A stretch of 64,000 bases of DNA from Notospermus geniculatus (GCA_002633025.1 NMRB01001002.1:1-64000); one strand, 5' to 3'; numbered from the stretch's first letter, positions 29,857 to 40,630 are shown. Notes: a model not told the origin generated them from the sequence alone. A program made the numbers and translations.

Positions 29857-29938
29857 CAACTTCAGATAGCCAAGACTGAAGAAGCAGGTCCAGGGCAGAA
29901 TCCCGAGAAAAATCTATAAATAGCTCTGGGGAACCCAT
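29857..29938 (-). CDS. Candidate first coding exon, unknown gene
   Basis: An ATG at 29936-29938 opens MGSPELFIDFSRDSALDLLL then QSWLSEV, ending one base into a codon at a good donor (GTGAGA). The composition is protein-like, and an upstream in-frame ATG (MRDVIM) also exists. I do not recognise the protein and found no partner exon on the minus strand below it. Confidence 0.3.
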
Positions 29939-29986
29939 GATGACGTCACGCATGGAATTGGGAGCGTTAAAAATAGATACAAACAC

Positions 29987-30671
29987 GTGCGTTGTTTTTG
30001 ATGGACTTAGAATTTGTACAGTCAGGGAACGAAAATGAATGGAGTCTTTTTCTATGTAAATACGAACATTTGGAGGGTATATTTTGTGTATTTGGTATTT
30101 TGCATGTCTTTGCTTGCAAAAAGGATGTTTCTTTGGGTAGCATGAGGGCGGTGTTACAATAGCCGCTTTAAAACAAAAACTTCCACTAAAACCGCCTCCA
30201 GGATCGTTTGCTGCTCACATGGCCTAACTGGGTGTAACCGCATATTTTCTCACAAACTGTGAAGCTTTCGTACCTCAGAAGTGGTGTTATCAATTACCAA
30301 ATTACCATGTGCTGTTACTTATGGTGTTTTGACCGATAAGTGATGTTTTGTCCAGACACGCTTAATTTAATCCGGTTTGTACCGCGTCCTGACGGGACCG
30401 CGTTCTGGTCACGCACCTGTAATGCGTGGCCAATGCATTTAACATTAGAAATGGCGAGATTGGACCCAGAGTTTCGTTGGAAGGAACCGTTCGGACACTA
30501 CATACCCCTAGCCTAATGCTTTAAACCATAACGTTTTCGTTGTGGGTTGACTGTGATAATTTCAGGGTTTGGGACCTACTGAAAATATGAGTGGTAATTT
30601 CGCACGATATTTCATGCAGCAACGCCATATCGGCGTAGTAATACACTTAACCCACTGGAAGACAGGCTTAT
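29987..30671. other. Nothing recognised
   Basis: Unique-looking sequence with no exon, repeat or hairpin that I can support. Confidence 0.3.
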
Positions 30672-30840
30672 GCCCGTTGTACACGGCAGGATTTTTTTGT
30701 ACTAAAAATTATAAATGAGGCTCATGAAGGGTGATTTCGGTCATCGGCTACCGATTGCTTTGCTGAAAGGCATTGTGAACACCCATTTAAGCCCCATTTA
30801 TAATTTTTAGTACAAGAAAATCCTACCGTGTACAACGGGC
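30672..30840. mobile_element. Hairpin MITE (GCCCGTTGTACACGG)
   Basis: Left GCCCGTTGTACACGGCAGGA and the TTGTACTAAAAATTATAAAT block pair with the exact or near-exact inverse at 30791-30840. Arms are about 50 bp. Confidence 0.8.
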
Positions 30841-31199
30841 ATTATGATACAGTCACTATCAAACGTTCCCAAAAGTTGATAATTATTTTTCTCTTAATTA
30901 TGTCTGTGTCAGAGTATTTAAGTGCCTTTTACTCGATATTATCAGTGATAAATGGAGAAAACCGGGATTTTAAAGATCTACCGCGCTGATTGGTCAATTC
31001 CTGGCACGCGACCTAGTGGACGCTACGGACTGCGTCCTGACGCTTTCCAGTTTCGGTGAATAGCGGGGATTCTGAGCTCTGGGGAGAGCAGCTTTGGGAG
31101 GGCAAGAAGGCTGCCAGACGAAGCAACGAAGTTGAAAGGAAGAAAGGAAGCCAAGCCAAGAAGCGAATTGCTGCCTGGGGAACTTCTGCTTGTCTGCTC

Positions 31200-31754
31200 G
31201 AAGCTCATAGACTCGGGGCCCAGTCGTTTTGTCGCTCCGGCCGCCGCACTCCACTCCACAAACGACTGGGAAAGCAAGATGCAAAATCAGCGGCTAGCGT
31301 ACCGACGACCACAACGCCCATCTCGGCGAATGAAAATGCCCGAAAGCAATCTACTAGGGAAAATCTGGCACACTTTTGATTGGTTGTTGTTTCTGTGGAT
31401 GATGTAATTTACCAGATCCTCTCGCCCGTCCAGAAACTTTTCAACCTCCCCACTAGCAGGATATTAATAAATCCGTAAGTACTGCTTATCGCACACAGCA
31501 TCGAACTTAGGTGGCCTACCAGGATACCGTCCTTGACCTCGAAGAAAGTTCCGGTGTAATCAGCTGATGTGGCATCTTGCAACGAACAGCTGACGGCCGT
31601 TCAAGACGCACTTTCTGATTGGCTGAACTCATTCATATCCGTCGTGGTCGTCGGTACGCTAGCCGCTGATTTTGCATCTTGTTTTCCCAGTCGTTGGGGA
31701 GTGTTGTGCGGCGGCCGGAGCGACACAACGACTGGGTCCCGAGTCTAGAAGCTC
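31200..31754. mobile_element. Inverted-repeat element, about 115-bp arms
   Basis: Left GACTCGGGGCCCAGTCG through GTCGCTCCGGCCGCCGCAC and GATGCAAAATCAGCGGCTAG to CGGTACGACGACC-like sequence (31317) is mirrored at 31637-31754. Overlapping open frames here (about 31 kb, both strands) are by-products of this GC-rich repeat. Confidence 0.72.
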
Positions 31755-32175
31755 AGAGATCCTGTCCACAGCTGGCATCCGGTCTGAATTATATCATTGA
31801 AACCCAGTTTGGCAAAAATTTCTGTTATAATTGGACCTGTATCCAAATTTAGAGAGAAATTACAGATTTAAAATAGGATATCCAAATCTTCCCATCTCAC
31901 TTTATTGCCACTGCAGCAGTCCCATCGCCCCCAGGTATCACATGGGATGACACCGCAACAGGCATGTACATGTAACAGGGTTTTGAATGGTCAAATCAGA
32001 TTTGTAATTTCGAATTTTTCGCATGAACCTTCTGGGTTTGCGTTATCACGTAGAGGCAAAAACCTGCTTTTAATCGAGTAGGTATCTAGGATTGCCTCAC
32101 GCAAGGTAAATGTTTTGATCTGAACATAAATCACAAATACATTTACTTTGAGAAAAAGAAGACGTGTGCATTTAC

Positions 32176-32311
32176 CTGTCGAGATCACGTTTGTAACCAG
32201 CTAGCAGGTCTTTGTGCTCATTCATTCTGTTTCCCATTTTCATTGCCGTTTCCATATTTTCCTTTTCAAAACTATCCAATGGTATGTTTTCATTTTTCTT
32301 GAGTTTCTTAC
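32176..32311 (-). CDS. Candidate internal exon, charged, unknown gene
   Basis: Between acceptor CATTTTAG and donor GTAAAT an open 44-codon stretch reads KKLKKNENIPLDSFEKENME, TAMKMGNRMNEHKDLLAGYK and RDLD. Splice signals are good and the composition is helix-forming and coding-like, possibly a coiled coil. I do not recognise the protein. It lies downstream of the stop codon of the lysine-rich exons on the same strand, so it belongs to a different gene. The next exon is not clear; a frame at 31990-32110 is out of phase. Confidence 0.45.
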
Positions 32312-32764
32312 CTAAAATGGAGAAAAGGCATGAGAGGAATTGCAGTTGCCAGTTACTGCATAGACATCTACAGCGGAAGCAACATTGGCATTTTCGGGTT
32401 GAGTCGAACCCCGTTACAACGAATCTCGGGGGCTAGAATTTTTTTCGTTATATCCGAGTTTTGTTATTCGCATTTCCCGAATTTGAGTGCAGCCGTGCTC
32501 ACAACTAAATTAAAAGGAAGTGGTTATTTAGCAAGCAAATGCTTGCCGAATTACAGAAATTTGGTCTTAGATGGCAAGCAGACAATAATGAATATTAATT
32601 AGACACCATTAATTATGCAAACAGAAGATGAAGATGGCGTCCTCCGACTCGCCGTCGCAGCCCTCGCCAAAAGGCATCGAAAAGTTGCGATTGGGAGCAG
32701 GCTATGCCTCGAACGAAGATTAAGACGGCGTTAAAGGCATCGAACTGTTTATTTGCACAGCTAA

Positions 32765-33161
32765 NNNNNNNNNNNNNNNNNNNNNNNNNNNNNNNNNNNN
32801 NNNNNNNNNNNNNNNNNNNNNNNNNNNNNNNNNNNNNNNNNNNNNNNNNNNNNNNNNNNNNNNNNNNNNNNNNNNNNNNNNNNNNNNNNNNNNNNNNNNN
32901 NNNNNNNNNNNNNNNNNNNNNNNNNNNNNNNNNNNNNNNNNNNNNNNNNNNNNNNNNNNNNNNNNNNNNNNNNNNNNNNNNNNNNNNNNNNNNNNNNNNN
33001 NNNNNNNNNNNNNNNNNNNNNNNNNNNNNNNNNNNNNNNNNNNNNNNNNNNNNNNNNNNNNNNNNNNNNNNNNNNNNNNNNNNNNNNNNNNNNNNNNNNN
33101 NNNNNNNNNNNNNNNNNNNNNNNNNNNNNNNNNNNNNNNNNNNNNNNNNNNNNNNNNNNNN
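32765..33161. other. Assembly gap (397 N)
   Basis: A run of N with a CGCA/CACA microsatellite on its right edge. Long open frames read through it are artefacts. Confidence 0.99.

Positions 33162-33253
<92 letters not shown>
33162..33253 (+). repeat. Microsatellite (CGCA)n then (CA)n
   Basis: About 13 CGCA units change to pure CA. It probably caused the adjacent gap. Confidence 0.97.
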
Positions 33254-33255
<2 letters not shown>

Positions 33256-33540
33256 TGCCGTTCAGTATACATATGAATAGCTCACCTGAGCTAAAAACAC
33301 ATAAAAATCAAAAATAAACAAGATGACATTGTAAATGTCGTATGGTTCCCGATGTACAGGTACTTCTTCTGGTACATGACCGGTACATTGATAGGGATCA
33401 AGATACGTTGATAGATCAGATACATTGATGGAGATCAGGATACACTGACTGATGGATACGATGAGGCCTATAAAACTTGATATCATGCCAACAACTAATC
33501 CCGTAATTGACCTTGACCTTTACCTTCATATCTGATGGTT

Positions 33541-33692
33541 CTAGGACAAAATGTACCTGGACAAAAGGTACCCGGACAAAATGTATTGAGGACAAAAGGT
33601 ATCTGGACAAAAAGGACCCGGACAAATGGTACGTTTTGTCCGGTACCATTTTGTCCTAGGTACGTTTTGTCCGGGTACGTTTCGTCCTGTCA
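33541..33692. repeat. GGACAAAATGTACC direct and inverted repeats
   Basis: Six direct copies of GGACAAAANGGTACC-like units are followed by four inverted copies (GGTACGTTTTGTCC). The block can fold into a hairpin; it is probably a decayed MITE. Confidence 0.72.
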
Positions 33693-34495
33693 CCATATCT
33701 GATCATCAAGGTCATTGCACAATCGAAATGGACATTCTCAATACTAGTAACCAAAGTATATCTGATATCATGCCTTTACCTCTACCACAGGCAGAGATAT
33801 TTCAAATTATCAAGTTTGACCTTGACCTTTGATTATCGAGGTCGTTGCATAATCGGAATCGGCATCATCAATAACCTAAGTATAGGTGATCATGTCTCTA
33901 CCTCTACCACAGGCAGAGATATTTCAAATTATCAAGTTTGACCTTGACCTTGACCTCTGATCATCGAGGTCGTTGCATAACCGAAATGGGCATCATCAAT
34001 AACCTAAGAATGGGTGATATAATGCCTCTATCTCTACCACAGGCAGAGATCTTTCAAATTATCAAGTTTGATCAAAATCTCATGATATCTCAATAACCCG
34101 GATACGTGAGGCTGAGAATTTTAACACAGTTCAGTCCTTGGATAAGCAGGCATGAACTAAGATTTGTTTCATGTTGCTCAGTTGACAATATGGCAAGTTA
34201 TCTCAAAATATCAAATTTGTGATATCGATAACACCATGACCCCTACATCTCAGATCAAAAGTAAGCAATCCATTCGATTCCTAGGGTATGAAAATCTAAG
34301 GATAGAACTTGTTTCTGTCGTTCTAGGTGCTAAAGAAGCCGATTTATGATATCAGATAAAAGCGTGACGGACAAAATATCAAGTCTGATGTTGATTATAT
34401 CATGATGGAGGCATCTGATGTCGAAAATGATTAGCTCATTGGATTGCCCAGGTTGACAAACCTAGGGGTAGGATGTGTTACCAGAGCTGTAGCCA
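33693..34495 (+). repeat. Satellite (about 130-bp units) plus fixed 3' block, copy 1
   Basis: Three units carry TTTGACCTTGACCTTTGA, GGTCATTGCATAATCGAAAT and CCACAGGCAGAGATATTTCA. They are followed by about 430 bp (TGAGGCTGAGAATTTTAA to GTTACCAGAGCTGTAGC) that matches 46690-47128. The whole is a dispersed repeat, not coding. Confidence 0.82.
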
Positions 34496-34718
34496 CGCTG
34501 GTGATTCAGATTTTATCGTACGCTATGCACCTACTTCCGGTATAGCAGACGAATATATTTGTTGGGCACAAAAATGCGAATAATTCTGTCCCAACCCGTT
34601 TTACGAATGTAGTAAACATATTATATGAAAGATAAGGCATTGTGGTTTTGATGAATAGCTGGTCACTTATGGTGACTTCGTAATTTTGATGTCAATTTGA
34701 TTTCCAAAATGCACGCCT

Positions 34719-34863
34719 AAAGCCGGTGACAGACTAGCGCGACGCCGCGCGGAGCTAAGCGTTTTCTTTTGTGTTTTCAGGCACCACTGAGCACCATGTG
34801 CTGTGGAGCGCAAAAACACAAAAGAAAACGCGTCGCGTACGCACTAGTCTGTCACCGCCTTTA
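34719..34863. mobile_element. Hairpin MITE (AAAGCCGGTGACAGACTAG)
   Basis: Left AAAGCCGGTGACAGACTAG and GCGTTTTCTTTTGTGTTTT pair with right AAAACACAAAAGAAAACGC and CTAGTCTGTCACCGCCTTT. Flanks CTAA/TTAA are compatible with a TTAA target that has one mutation. Confidence 0.8.
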
Positions 34864-34995
34864 AGCGGGCTATCCACGTGCAATATTATTGCACAATATG
34901 AGGATCAAAAGGGGCAATATTATTGCCAATCTTTCTCCCATTCGTTATGCCAGAAGCACATGACAGCCATTTCGGGCCCCATATTGTGCAGTAAT

Positions 34996-35125
34996 AGGGA
35001 GTTTTCGCAAAGCACCCGAAACGCCAACGCGAACGCCAAACCCATTGTTCGATGCCACGAAGGCAGCACCGAACAAAAGGATAGACGTTCGCGTTGGCGT
35101 TTCGGGGGCTTTCCGAAAACTGTAT
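34996..35125. mobile_element. Hairpin MITE (AGGGAGTTTTCGCAAAGC)
   Basis: Left CCCGAAACGCCAACGCGAACG pairs with right CGTTCGCGTTGGCGTTTCGG, and outer AGTTTTCG.AAAGC pairs with GCTTTCCGAAAACT. Confidence 0.78.
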
Positions 35126-35509
35126 AATATTGTACCGTGGAAAGCCGCTTTGGGCCAAAATGAAGAACATTTTGCTCATACCAATCACAGTGGAAGGGTT
35201 CCAGAGCAGGATTCTTGTCTACGATGGAAGCCAGGTACGTTATTTACATTATTCATATTAGAGCTGTGGGAAATTCGCCTTGTAAATGTTGAAAACACGC
35301 CGATTTGGCGAATTCACCGTACGCACTGCACCTTTTCAACTGTACGCCATGCACCTCCACTTGCAAATAAGGCAGTACCGTGCTAATTTTCGTTCAAAAC
35401 CATATCAATCTGATTACAGTCGACCCGCAAAGGTATGAACAGCGCCACGACGTGTCAGCCGCGGTATTTGGCGGTACTAACTGCTAAATCACTGAACGAA
35501 AGCGAGGCA

Positions 35510-36776
35510 TCCATTATTTTTATTTTTATTGATCGGGTAATCAGTATGTGGGCGGCGGCAAAAAAATAATGCCATTTTTTCAATTATTTTTATTTTCCAA
35601 AATCGGAAAAACAAGTGCGGCGGATCCGTAAAACAAGAAATAAAATAAGTGTCACCTTACGGTCAATATTAAACTTTGAAATTTATCTTTCGTATCGACT
35701 TCGTAGATACGAAGTGGAAATTTAAAAATTCAAGATGCACCATAACTCACTCGCTCTTACATGATATGCTAAAAGACACACAGGCAGCAGGGACATTTGT
35801 GGTACCAACCATCTCCAGAAATACATTACGTCATGGAAATGAAGTTGAATTTAGTATTTCGTACGTCCCGTTTCGTCAGATTTGCGAAACCTCGCTCTTG
35901 TTGAAGTGTTTACGACGACGACGGACGAAGGACTAACCGGTATGATATACTAGCTCACCCAGGTTACCCAAAAATGCTCGAGAATTTTAAGTTCCAATAG
36001 AAAACTATAAATTGTATTTCATTCAAACATTTTCAGCGCATAGAATATCAGAATACAATCTTTACTTCACTGGTGGTCCTGCATAACAATCACCACATAA
36101 TAAATTTGATGTTTTCGCGGAAGCACGCAGTGTTGATAGTAAAAAGTAAAACTGAAAGTTCACATTGGGACAAATATTGTATACCTGTTACTTCCTTTTC
36201 AATGTGATAAGGTGACTATTGGCCTAAAAACGTAACAATGGAATGATAAAATTTTGTAAGGTGTACCACCCTGAAACGGCAGCTGACGGAGACACCGTCA
36301 CGGTCTATGGACCGAGTTGTGAACATAACACAATCATAAATTTATTAGTGATATTCGTGTGGTGCCCGATGCTCATTGACCCACCTCCGAGTCCACGACA
36401 GACATATGAACCACGAGGGCAGCGGACAATCGGTTAAACAACTTTTTCTAAAACGCAGAAACCGTTAAGAATACATGTAACGTTACGTCAGATGAGAAAG
36501 GGTGAGAAGATACGAGAAAAAAACAATAAACAAACAAACAACAATTACAACAAACACCAGGAATACATCAATACGGGATTAGATTTTCAAGAAAACTTGC
36601 AAAATTGTCCCGCCTCTGCCAAAAAAAATCTGAAATACTCACCCTCGTCCCCAGTGTTCAGTTGGCCATGGGTACAGACCCACTAAACACTGGCATGATT
36701 GACGCCAACACTGAAGGATCATAGACGGCGCTGTTTGACGGGGATCCAATCATAAGCCATCGTCAGAGATTTAACC
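35510..36776. other. No gene recognised
   Basis: At 35905-35965 there is a fragment of a dispersed repeat tail (ACGACGACGGACGAAGG then TAGCTCACCCAGG); similar tails are at 37905-38040, 40555-40608 and 44680-44745. The rest shows nothing I can support. Confidence 0.35.
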
Positions 36777-36975
36777 GACACCGCCGCAACACACTTTCTC
36801 ATTGGCTAATTTAAGATACGACTACGACAGACGCCGAAACACACTTTCTGATTGGCTAATTTAAGATACGACCGTGACAGACGCCGCAACACACTTTCTG
36901 ATTGGCTAATTTAAGACACGACCACGACAGACGCCGTAACACACATTCTGATTGGCTAAGTTAAGATACTTACGT
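36777..36975 (+). repeat. 50-bp tandem repeat with inverted CCAAT boxes
   Basis: Four units place TGATTGGCTAA (first unit TCATTGGCTAA) at 36801, 36851, 36901 and 36951, exactly 50 bp apart. TGATTGGCTA fits the inverse of the NF-Y consensus. Other unit parts are GACGCCGCAACACACTTTC and TTAAGATACGAC. Confidence 0.88.
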
Positions 36976-37460
36976 GTACAAAATGTACACCGCAGGTTCC
37001 CTGCGGGGATTCCCCGAATCGGACAGCTAACGCCGTCTATTAGTGACACTTTGAAGATCGCATCAATTGAAGCAGTTTTAGAGCGCGGGTAACGTATTGG
37101 GTAGCGGTTTGAAAATGCGGGGGGGGGGGAGAGGGGCCGGGAGGAGTTCACTGAAAGAATGAAGACGTATGAAATTTGAATCATATATTGGGGTTTATTT
37201 CACATCCAGAAAAAAGGTTTCGCAGCAAATAGAGAAGTGGGCCTACATTCCATCGAGGTGCTTCGATCTGTAATTGAACTCAAAAAACAAAAAAATGGGG
37301 GATCAAAGACTGATTTGTCATTTAATGGTAAGAAAAGGGGTCTGGATGAGAGCCACGACCGCGGATTCTTTGTGGAGTTGAAGCTACCATAATCTTTATT
37401 GTCGTCGTGACCACTTTAGCATAGACTTCTCACTGACGGCTGCACTGGAGCTAGGCCTTG

Positions 37461-37508
37461 CTACTTCCCTTTAGCCTTCTTGGAGGCTTTCTTCGCCGCG
37501 GGGCTGGC
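37461..37508 (-). CDS. Lysine-rich terminal exon with stop
   Basis: After acceptor TTTCAG the exon reads ASPAAKKASKKAKGK and stops (TAG at 37461-37463). It joins in phase 0 to 38404-38472. The composition resembles the tails of linker histones and some ribosomal proteins. The identity is open. Confidence 0.6.
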   Translation of the reverse strand, partial: ASPAAKKASKKAKGK

Positions 37509-38040
37509 CTGAAATGAGACGAAGTTCATGAGATAAAGTGAATGGCCGAAATCATGTGAATGATGACGTCATACATGTATCGAGGGATGATGATGACGTC
37601 ATATAACGAGGGATGACGACGACGACGACAACGGTACTCAGACAATGAAAATCAGTACTAAGTAACGGTCTACTTTTTAAATATTTGATGGGCTGTTGTC
37701 GTGAATGTATTATCAGTCTGGGAAAAACGTTTCCGATTTCAGACCAAATTCGGAAGTTGTCAGGGCTTCCAAATTCGGACGCCAAGAACATGAAATCGAA
37801 ATTTGGACAGGAGAAATGAACATCCGTTCAGGAGGTTTCTCAAGTTAGCGAAATGAAAATGATCAGGTTATTTCACATGGAAGCATGTCACTTTCACCTT
37901 TTACCTTTCACGTTTCCGAAAGCTCGGACTGAAATTTGATGTCATAAGGTCATCTGACCTGGGGGTATGTGCAAAGTTTCAGGTCTAATGGTCGAAAAGC
38001 GCGCCTGTAAACGGACGCCGACCATTGTAACAGCTCACCA

Positions 38041-38180
38041 GGGGTAGCGCGCATAAAGGGGTCGTAACCCTACGTCAGGCCTAAGCCAGGCGTAGTGCTG
38101 GTCGATGCCCTATCCTCGATCAGCACTACGCCTGGCTTAGGCCTGACGTAGGGTTACGACCCCTTTATGCTCGCTACCCC
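38041..38180. mobile_element. 140-bp near-perfect hairpin
   Basis: Arms of about 62 bp match almost completely: GGGGTAGCGCGCATAAAGGG, then GTCGTAACCCTACGTCAGGC and CTAAGCCAGGCGTAGTGCTG, around a 10-base loop. It lies in the intron between two lysine-rich exons. Confidence 0.85.
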
Positions 38181-38181
38181 T

Positions 38182-38321
38182 GGGACCTTATTCACAAAGC
38201 CTCCGTAACTTTAAGGGTGTGCAGATCCTTTGTCAGACTGATAGTGAACAATAGGTTGTCCGCAAAAGGACAATAGTTTGTGCATTCCAGTACGTTACGG
38301 GAGCTTCGTGAATAAGGTCCC
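38182..38321. mobile_element. MITE (GGGACCTTATTCACRAAGC)
   Basis: Left GGGACCTTATTCACAAAGC pairs with right GCTTCGTGAATAAGGTCCC, plus CCGTAAC/GTTACGG. A one-sided relative (CCCGTATTCTAAAAGCCTCC) is near 42367. Confidence 0.78.
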
Positions 38322-38403
38322 TCAGGTGAGCTAATAACGCGCTACAGATCAGTCGACAGGGGCGACACCTGCGAACAGACAGAGAAACCAATAACAGACT
38401 TGC

Positions 38404-38472
38404 CTTGGTCTTCTTGGTGGTAGGCTTCTTTCCCTTTGCAGCCTTTGCTGCTCCGTTTTTCGCGTTCTTATT
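38404..38472 (-). CDS. Lysine-rich internal exon with GC donor
   Basis: Acceptor ATTTTCAG leads to NKNAKNGAAKAAKGKKPTTK then KTK, 23 codons, phase 0. The exon ends at AAG/GCAAGT, which is the consensus of the minor GC-AG intron class; no GT donor keeps the frame here. Upstream it joins 42244-42262 and downstream 37461-37508. Confidence 0.6.
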
Positions 38473-39311
38473 CTGAAAATGAAACGATGGAAGTTTGAAT
38501 GGAAAGTAGGTCAAATGAAAAACCCGGATTACAAATGATGTATCTTCATTAGATGTACGTATGATAAAAATTTGGCAACGTTCCGACCAATGGTTAATGT
38601 GGAATCGCACTTTAAATGTTTTCAGTTTTAGCCCTCTGGTGGCAGAATGGATTACCACATTTTCGCGAAAATTGGTCTGTGAAGGCCTTTGACCCTGCGA
38701 TACCACGCTGGTGACTCAGATTTTATCGTACGCTATGCACCTACTTCCGGTATAGCAGACGAATATATTTGTTGGGCACAAAAATGAGAATAATTCTGTC
38801 CCAACCCCTTTTACGAATGTAGTAAACATATTATATGAAAGATAAGGCATTGTGGTTTTGATGAATGGCTGGTCACCTATGGTGACTTCGTAATTTTGAT
38901 GCCAATTTCCAAAATGCACGCGTTAGGCCAATATGACGAACATTTTGCTCATACCAATCACAGTGGAAGGGTTTTAGAGCAGGATTCTTGTTTACGATGG
39001 AAGCCAGGTACGTTATTTACATTATTCATATTAGAGCTGTGGGAAATTCACCTTGTAAATGTTGAAAACACGCCGATTTTGCAAATTCACCGTACGCAAT
39101 GCACCTTTTCAACCGTACGCCATGCACCTCAAATTGCAAATAAGGCAATACCGTGCTGATTTTCGTTCAAAACCATATCAATCTGATTAGATGTCATTGT
39201 AAGCTGAACCAGACATGCCAGATGACCTGCTGGAGTAAAAGGGGTGTCCCATAAAATCCTATAGCCTTTGTGACATTAACTTCAGAGACAACAGTTGTGG
39301 TGTATTCTTAA

Positions 39312-39498
39312 GGGTTATGCAAAGTGACTCGAAATTTTTGACGCAAAAAAATCTGACTAACTGCAAACAAAATTGAGAAAAAGTCTCGGGGCTCCTCGGG
39401 AAGCATCAGAAGAAGGGCCTCCGAGCCTTATTTTCTCAATTTTGTGTGCAGTTAGTCAGATACAAAAATTCGACATTTCGAGCCACTTTTCTTAACCC
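39312..39498. mobile_element. TTAA-target MITE (family 5), with empty site
   Basis: TTAA at 39308-39311 and 39499-39502 flanks GGGTTATGCAAAGTG and its inverse. The parallel sequence at 43588-43605 (GGTGTATATTTCTTAACAAA) has a single TTAA and no insert, an empty site. Confidence 0.87.
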
Positions 39499-39531
39499 TT
39501 AACATTTTTTTTCTTTTTTGGTCATTTTTAG

Positions 39532-39768
39532 CCAAGCTGTTACTGCGCATATAGCTCCTACTGTGAAAGAGGAGGCGCCTAGTGTCCAGAAGTCATTGTG
39601 TGAGGTGTGTGGCCTTCTTTTAGCGAAAACAAGTCTCAGAAGTCATCAGGTGGCCAAGCACGACCGTGAGAGGGGAAGGCAATGCCTTGTCTGTGACAAG
39701 TGGTTCTATAACAAGTCCAGCTTCGAGGACCATGTCGACCATCACCATGGAGTCAAGCATAGAAAGTG
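39532..39768 (+). CDS. C2H2 zinc-finger exon
   Basis: After acceptor ATTTTTAG the frame reads QAVTAHIAPTVKEEAPSVQK, then finger 1 CEVCGLLLAKTSLRSHQVAKH, separated from finger 2, which starts CLVCDKWFYNKSSFEDH and has VDHHH, and the start of finger 3, KHRKCDKC. The C-x2-C and H-x3-5-H spacing is right for DNA-binding fingers. The block lies inside a TIR-bounded element, so it may be an element-encoded or captured transcription-factor-like gene. The first exon is not seen. The end at TGT/GTACGA is my choice; reading on gives 40 more codons without similarity. Confidence 0.6.
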
Positions 39769-39824
39769 CGACAAATGTGTACGAGTCGAAATAGATGGTA
39801 CACGATCTTTTCCTGTATCTGCAG

Positions 39825-39934
39825 AACAATTGAGAATGACATCTTCAAGGAGCATGACAAATGTACCCCTCAGACAAAACGGCGAGGCATGATTTTCAAT
39901 GTCAAGCCAATTTGCACCAGATGCCAAATGTTAG
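39825..39934 (+). CDS. Probable second zinc-finger exon
   Basis: Acceptor ATCTGCAG leads to TIENDIFKEHDKCTPQTKRR then GMIFNVKPICTRCQML, with donor GTGCAT. NDIFKEHDKC supplies the second half of a finger begun by CDKC in the previous exon. The exon phases are not cleanly compatible with the 50-bp intron I infer, so the join is uncertain. Confidence 0.4.
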
Positions 39935-40630
39935 GTGCATGCGTACGGTACAAGAACACCCAGCTATGTGAATGGCGTACGGTAACTTTTTCAAAAATGC
40001 GATTTTCCAGAAATGTATGGGCTTTACATCAAAATCATTCAGAGCGTAGATGAACAATATGTTGGACTATAAATTTGTCCGATAACTATTCTTCTAAGAA
40101 TCCACGGAAGGAAAGAAATCCTATTTCTGTAGTCGAAACCTACTTTTCCTATGCACTTTCGCCGCGTAGATCAATATGGCTCCATTATTCACAAAAACTG
40201 TTTCGCGTAGTTGAACAACATTCCGAGTTCATTGGGTGTGTGATAGGGGCAGGGTGGTTCAGATCTCTAAAGGTACTAAAAATGTTATTTTCAAGTACTT
40301 CAAAAAATTCGTCTGCTATACCGGAAGTAGGTGCATAGCGTACGATAAAATCTGAGTCACCAGCGTGGATACATGTGTGTAAAGTAAGGAGTCAATGGGT
40401 CATATGAAAAAAGACTAGTAAATGCTTTTACTTGGATTTTGCAGTGCAAATGCACAATGCTATGCTGTACAAATCTGAAGTAAAAGCATTTGCTCTTGCT
40501 TTTATTCATATCAACCAATAACTCCAAGTGTTTGGAAATGTGCCTTTCTTGAAGATAAGGACGACGGACGAATCAGTATGGTAATAGCTCACCCAGGCGA
40601 GCTAAGAAGCAAGGATGAACCATGATGTTG

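Larger units (their letters stand above)
34494..35416 (+). repeat. Left part of a second copy of the 38703 element, carrying two MITEs
   Basis: It starts CCACGCTGGTGATTCAG like 38703 and runs parallel to 38703-39186: ACTTCCGGTATAGCAGACGA, then GAACATTTTGCTCATACCAA and AACCATATCAATCTGATTA. Two MITEs (34719-34863 and 34996-35125) interrupt it. It stops at 35416, exactly where the CAGTCGACC terminus starts; its continuation is at 43475. Confidence 0.82.
38703..40368. mobile_element. 1.67-kb inverted-repeat element carrying a zinc-finger coding block
   Basis: The outer 55-60 bp are inverted repeats: CCACGCTGGTGACTCAGATT, TTATCGTACGCTATGCACC and TACTTCCGGTATAGCAGACGAA. ATA directly outside both ends may be a target duplication. 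Inside are a TTAA MITE (39312-39498) and the C2H2 exons at 39532-39934. A partial second copy is at 34494-35416 plus 43475-43635. Confidence 0.72.

Noticed and set aside
31023-31407. Four overlapping frames of about 90-107 residues
   Set aside because: They lie in the left arm of an inverted-repeat element and have low-complexity Arg/Ser composition in several frames.
32395-32470. Repeat-like GAACCCCGTTACAACGAATC as a named family
   Set aside because: It resembles a widespread GTTATAACGAA-type repeat, but only one short copy is here and I cannot assign boundaries.
32613-33276. Long open frames across 32.6-33.3 kb on both strands
   Set aside because: They read through 397 Ns and a CA/CGCA microsatellite; there is no real coding content.
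38233-38706. 157-residue minus-strand frame as one exon
   Set aside because: Only the 23-codon lysine-rich part between clear splice signals is protein-like; the rest is intron, including a MITE arm.
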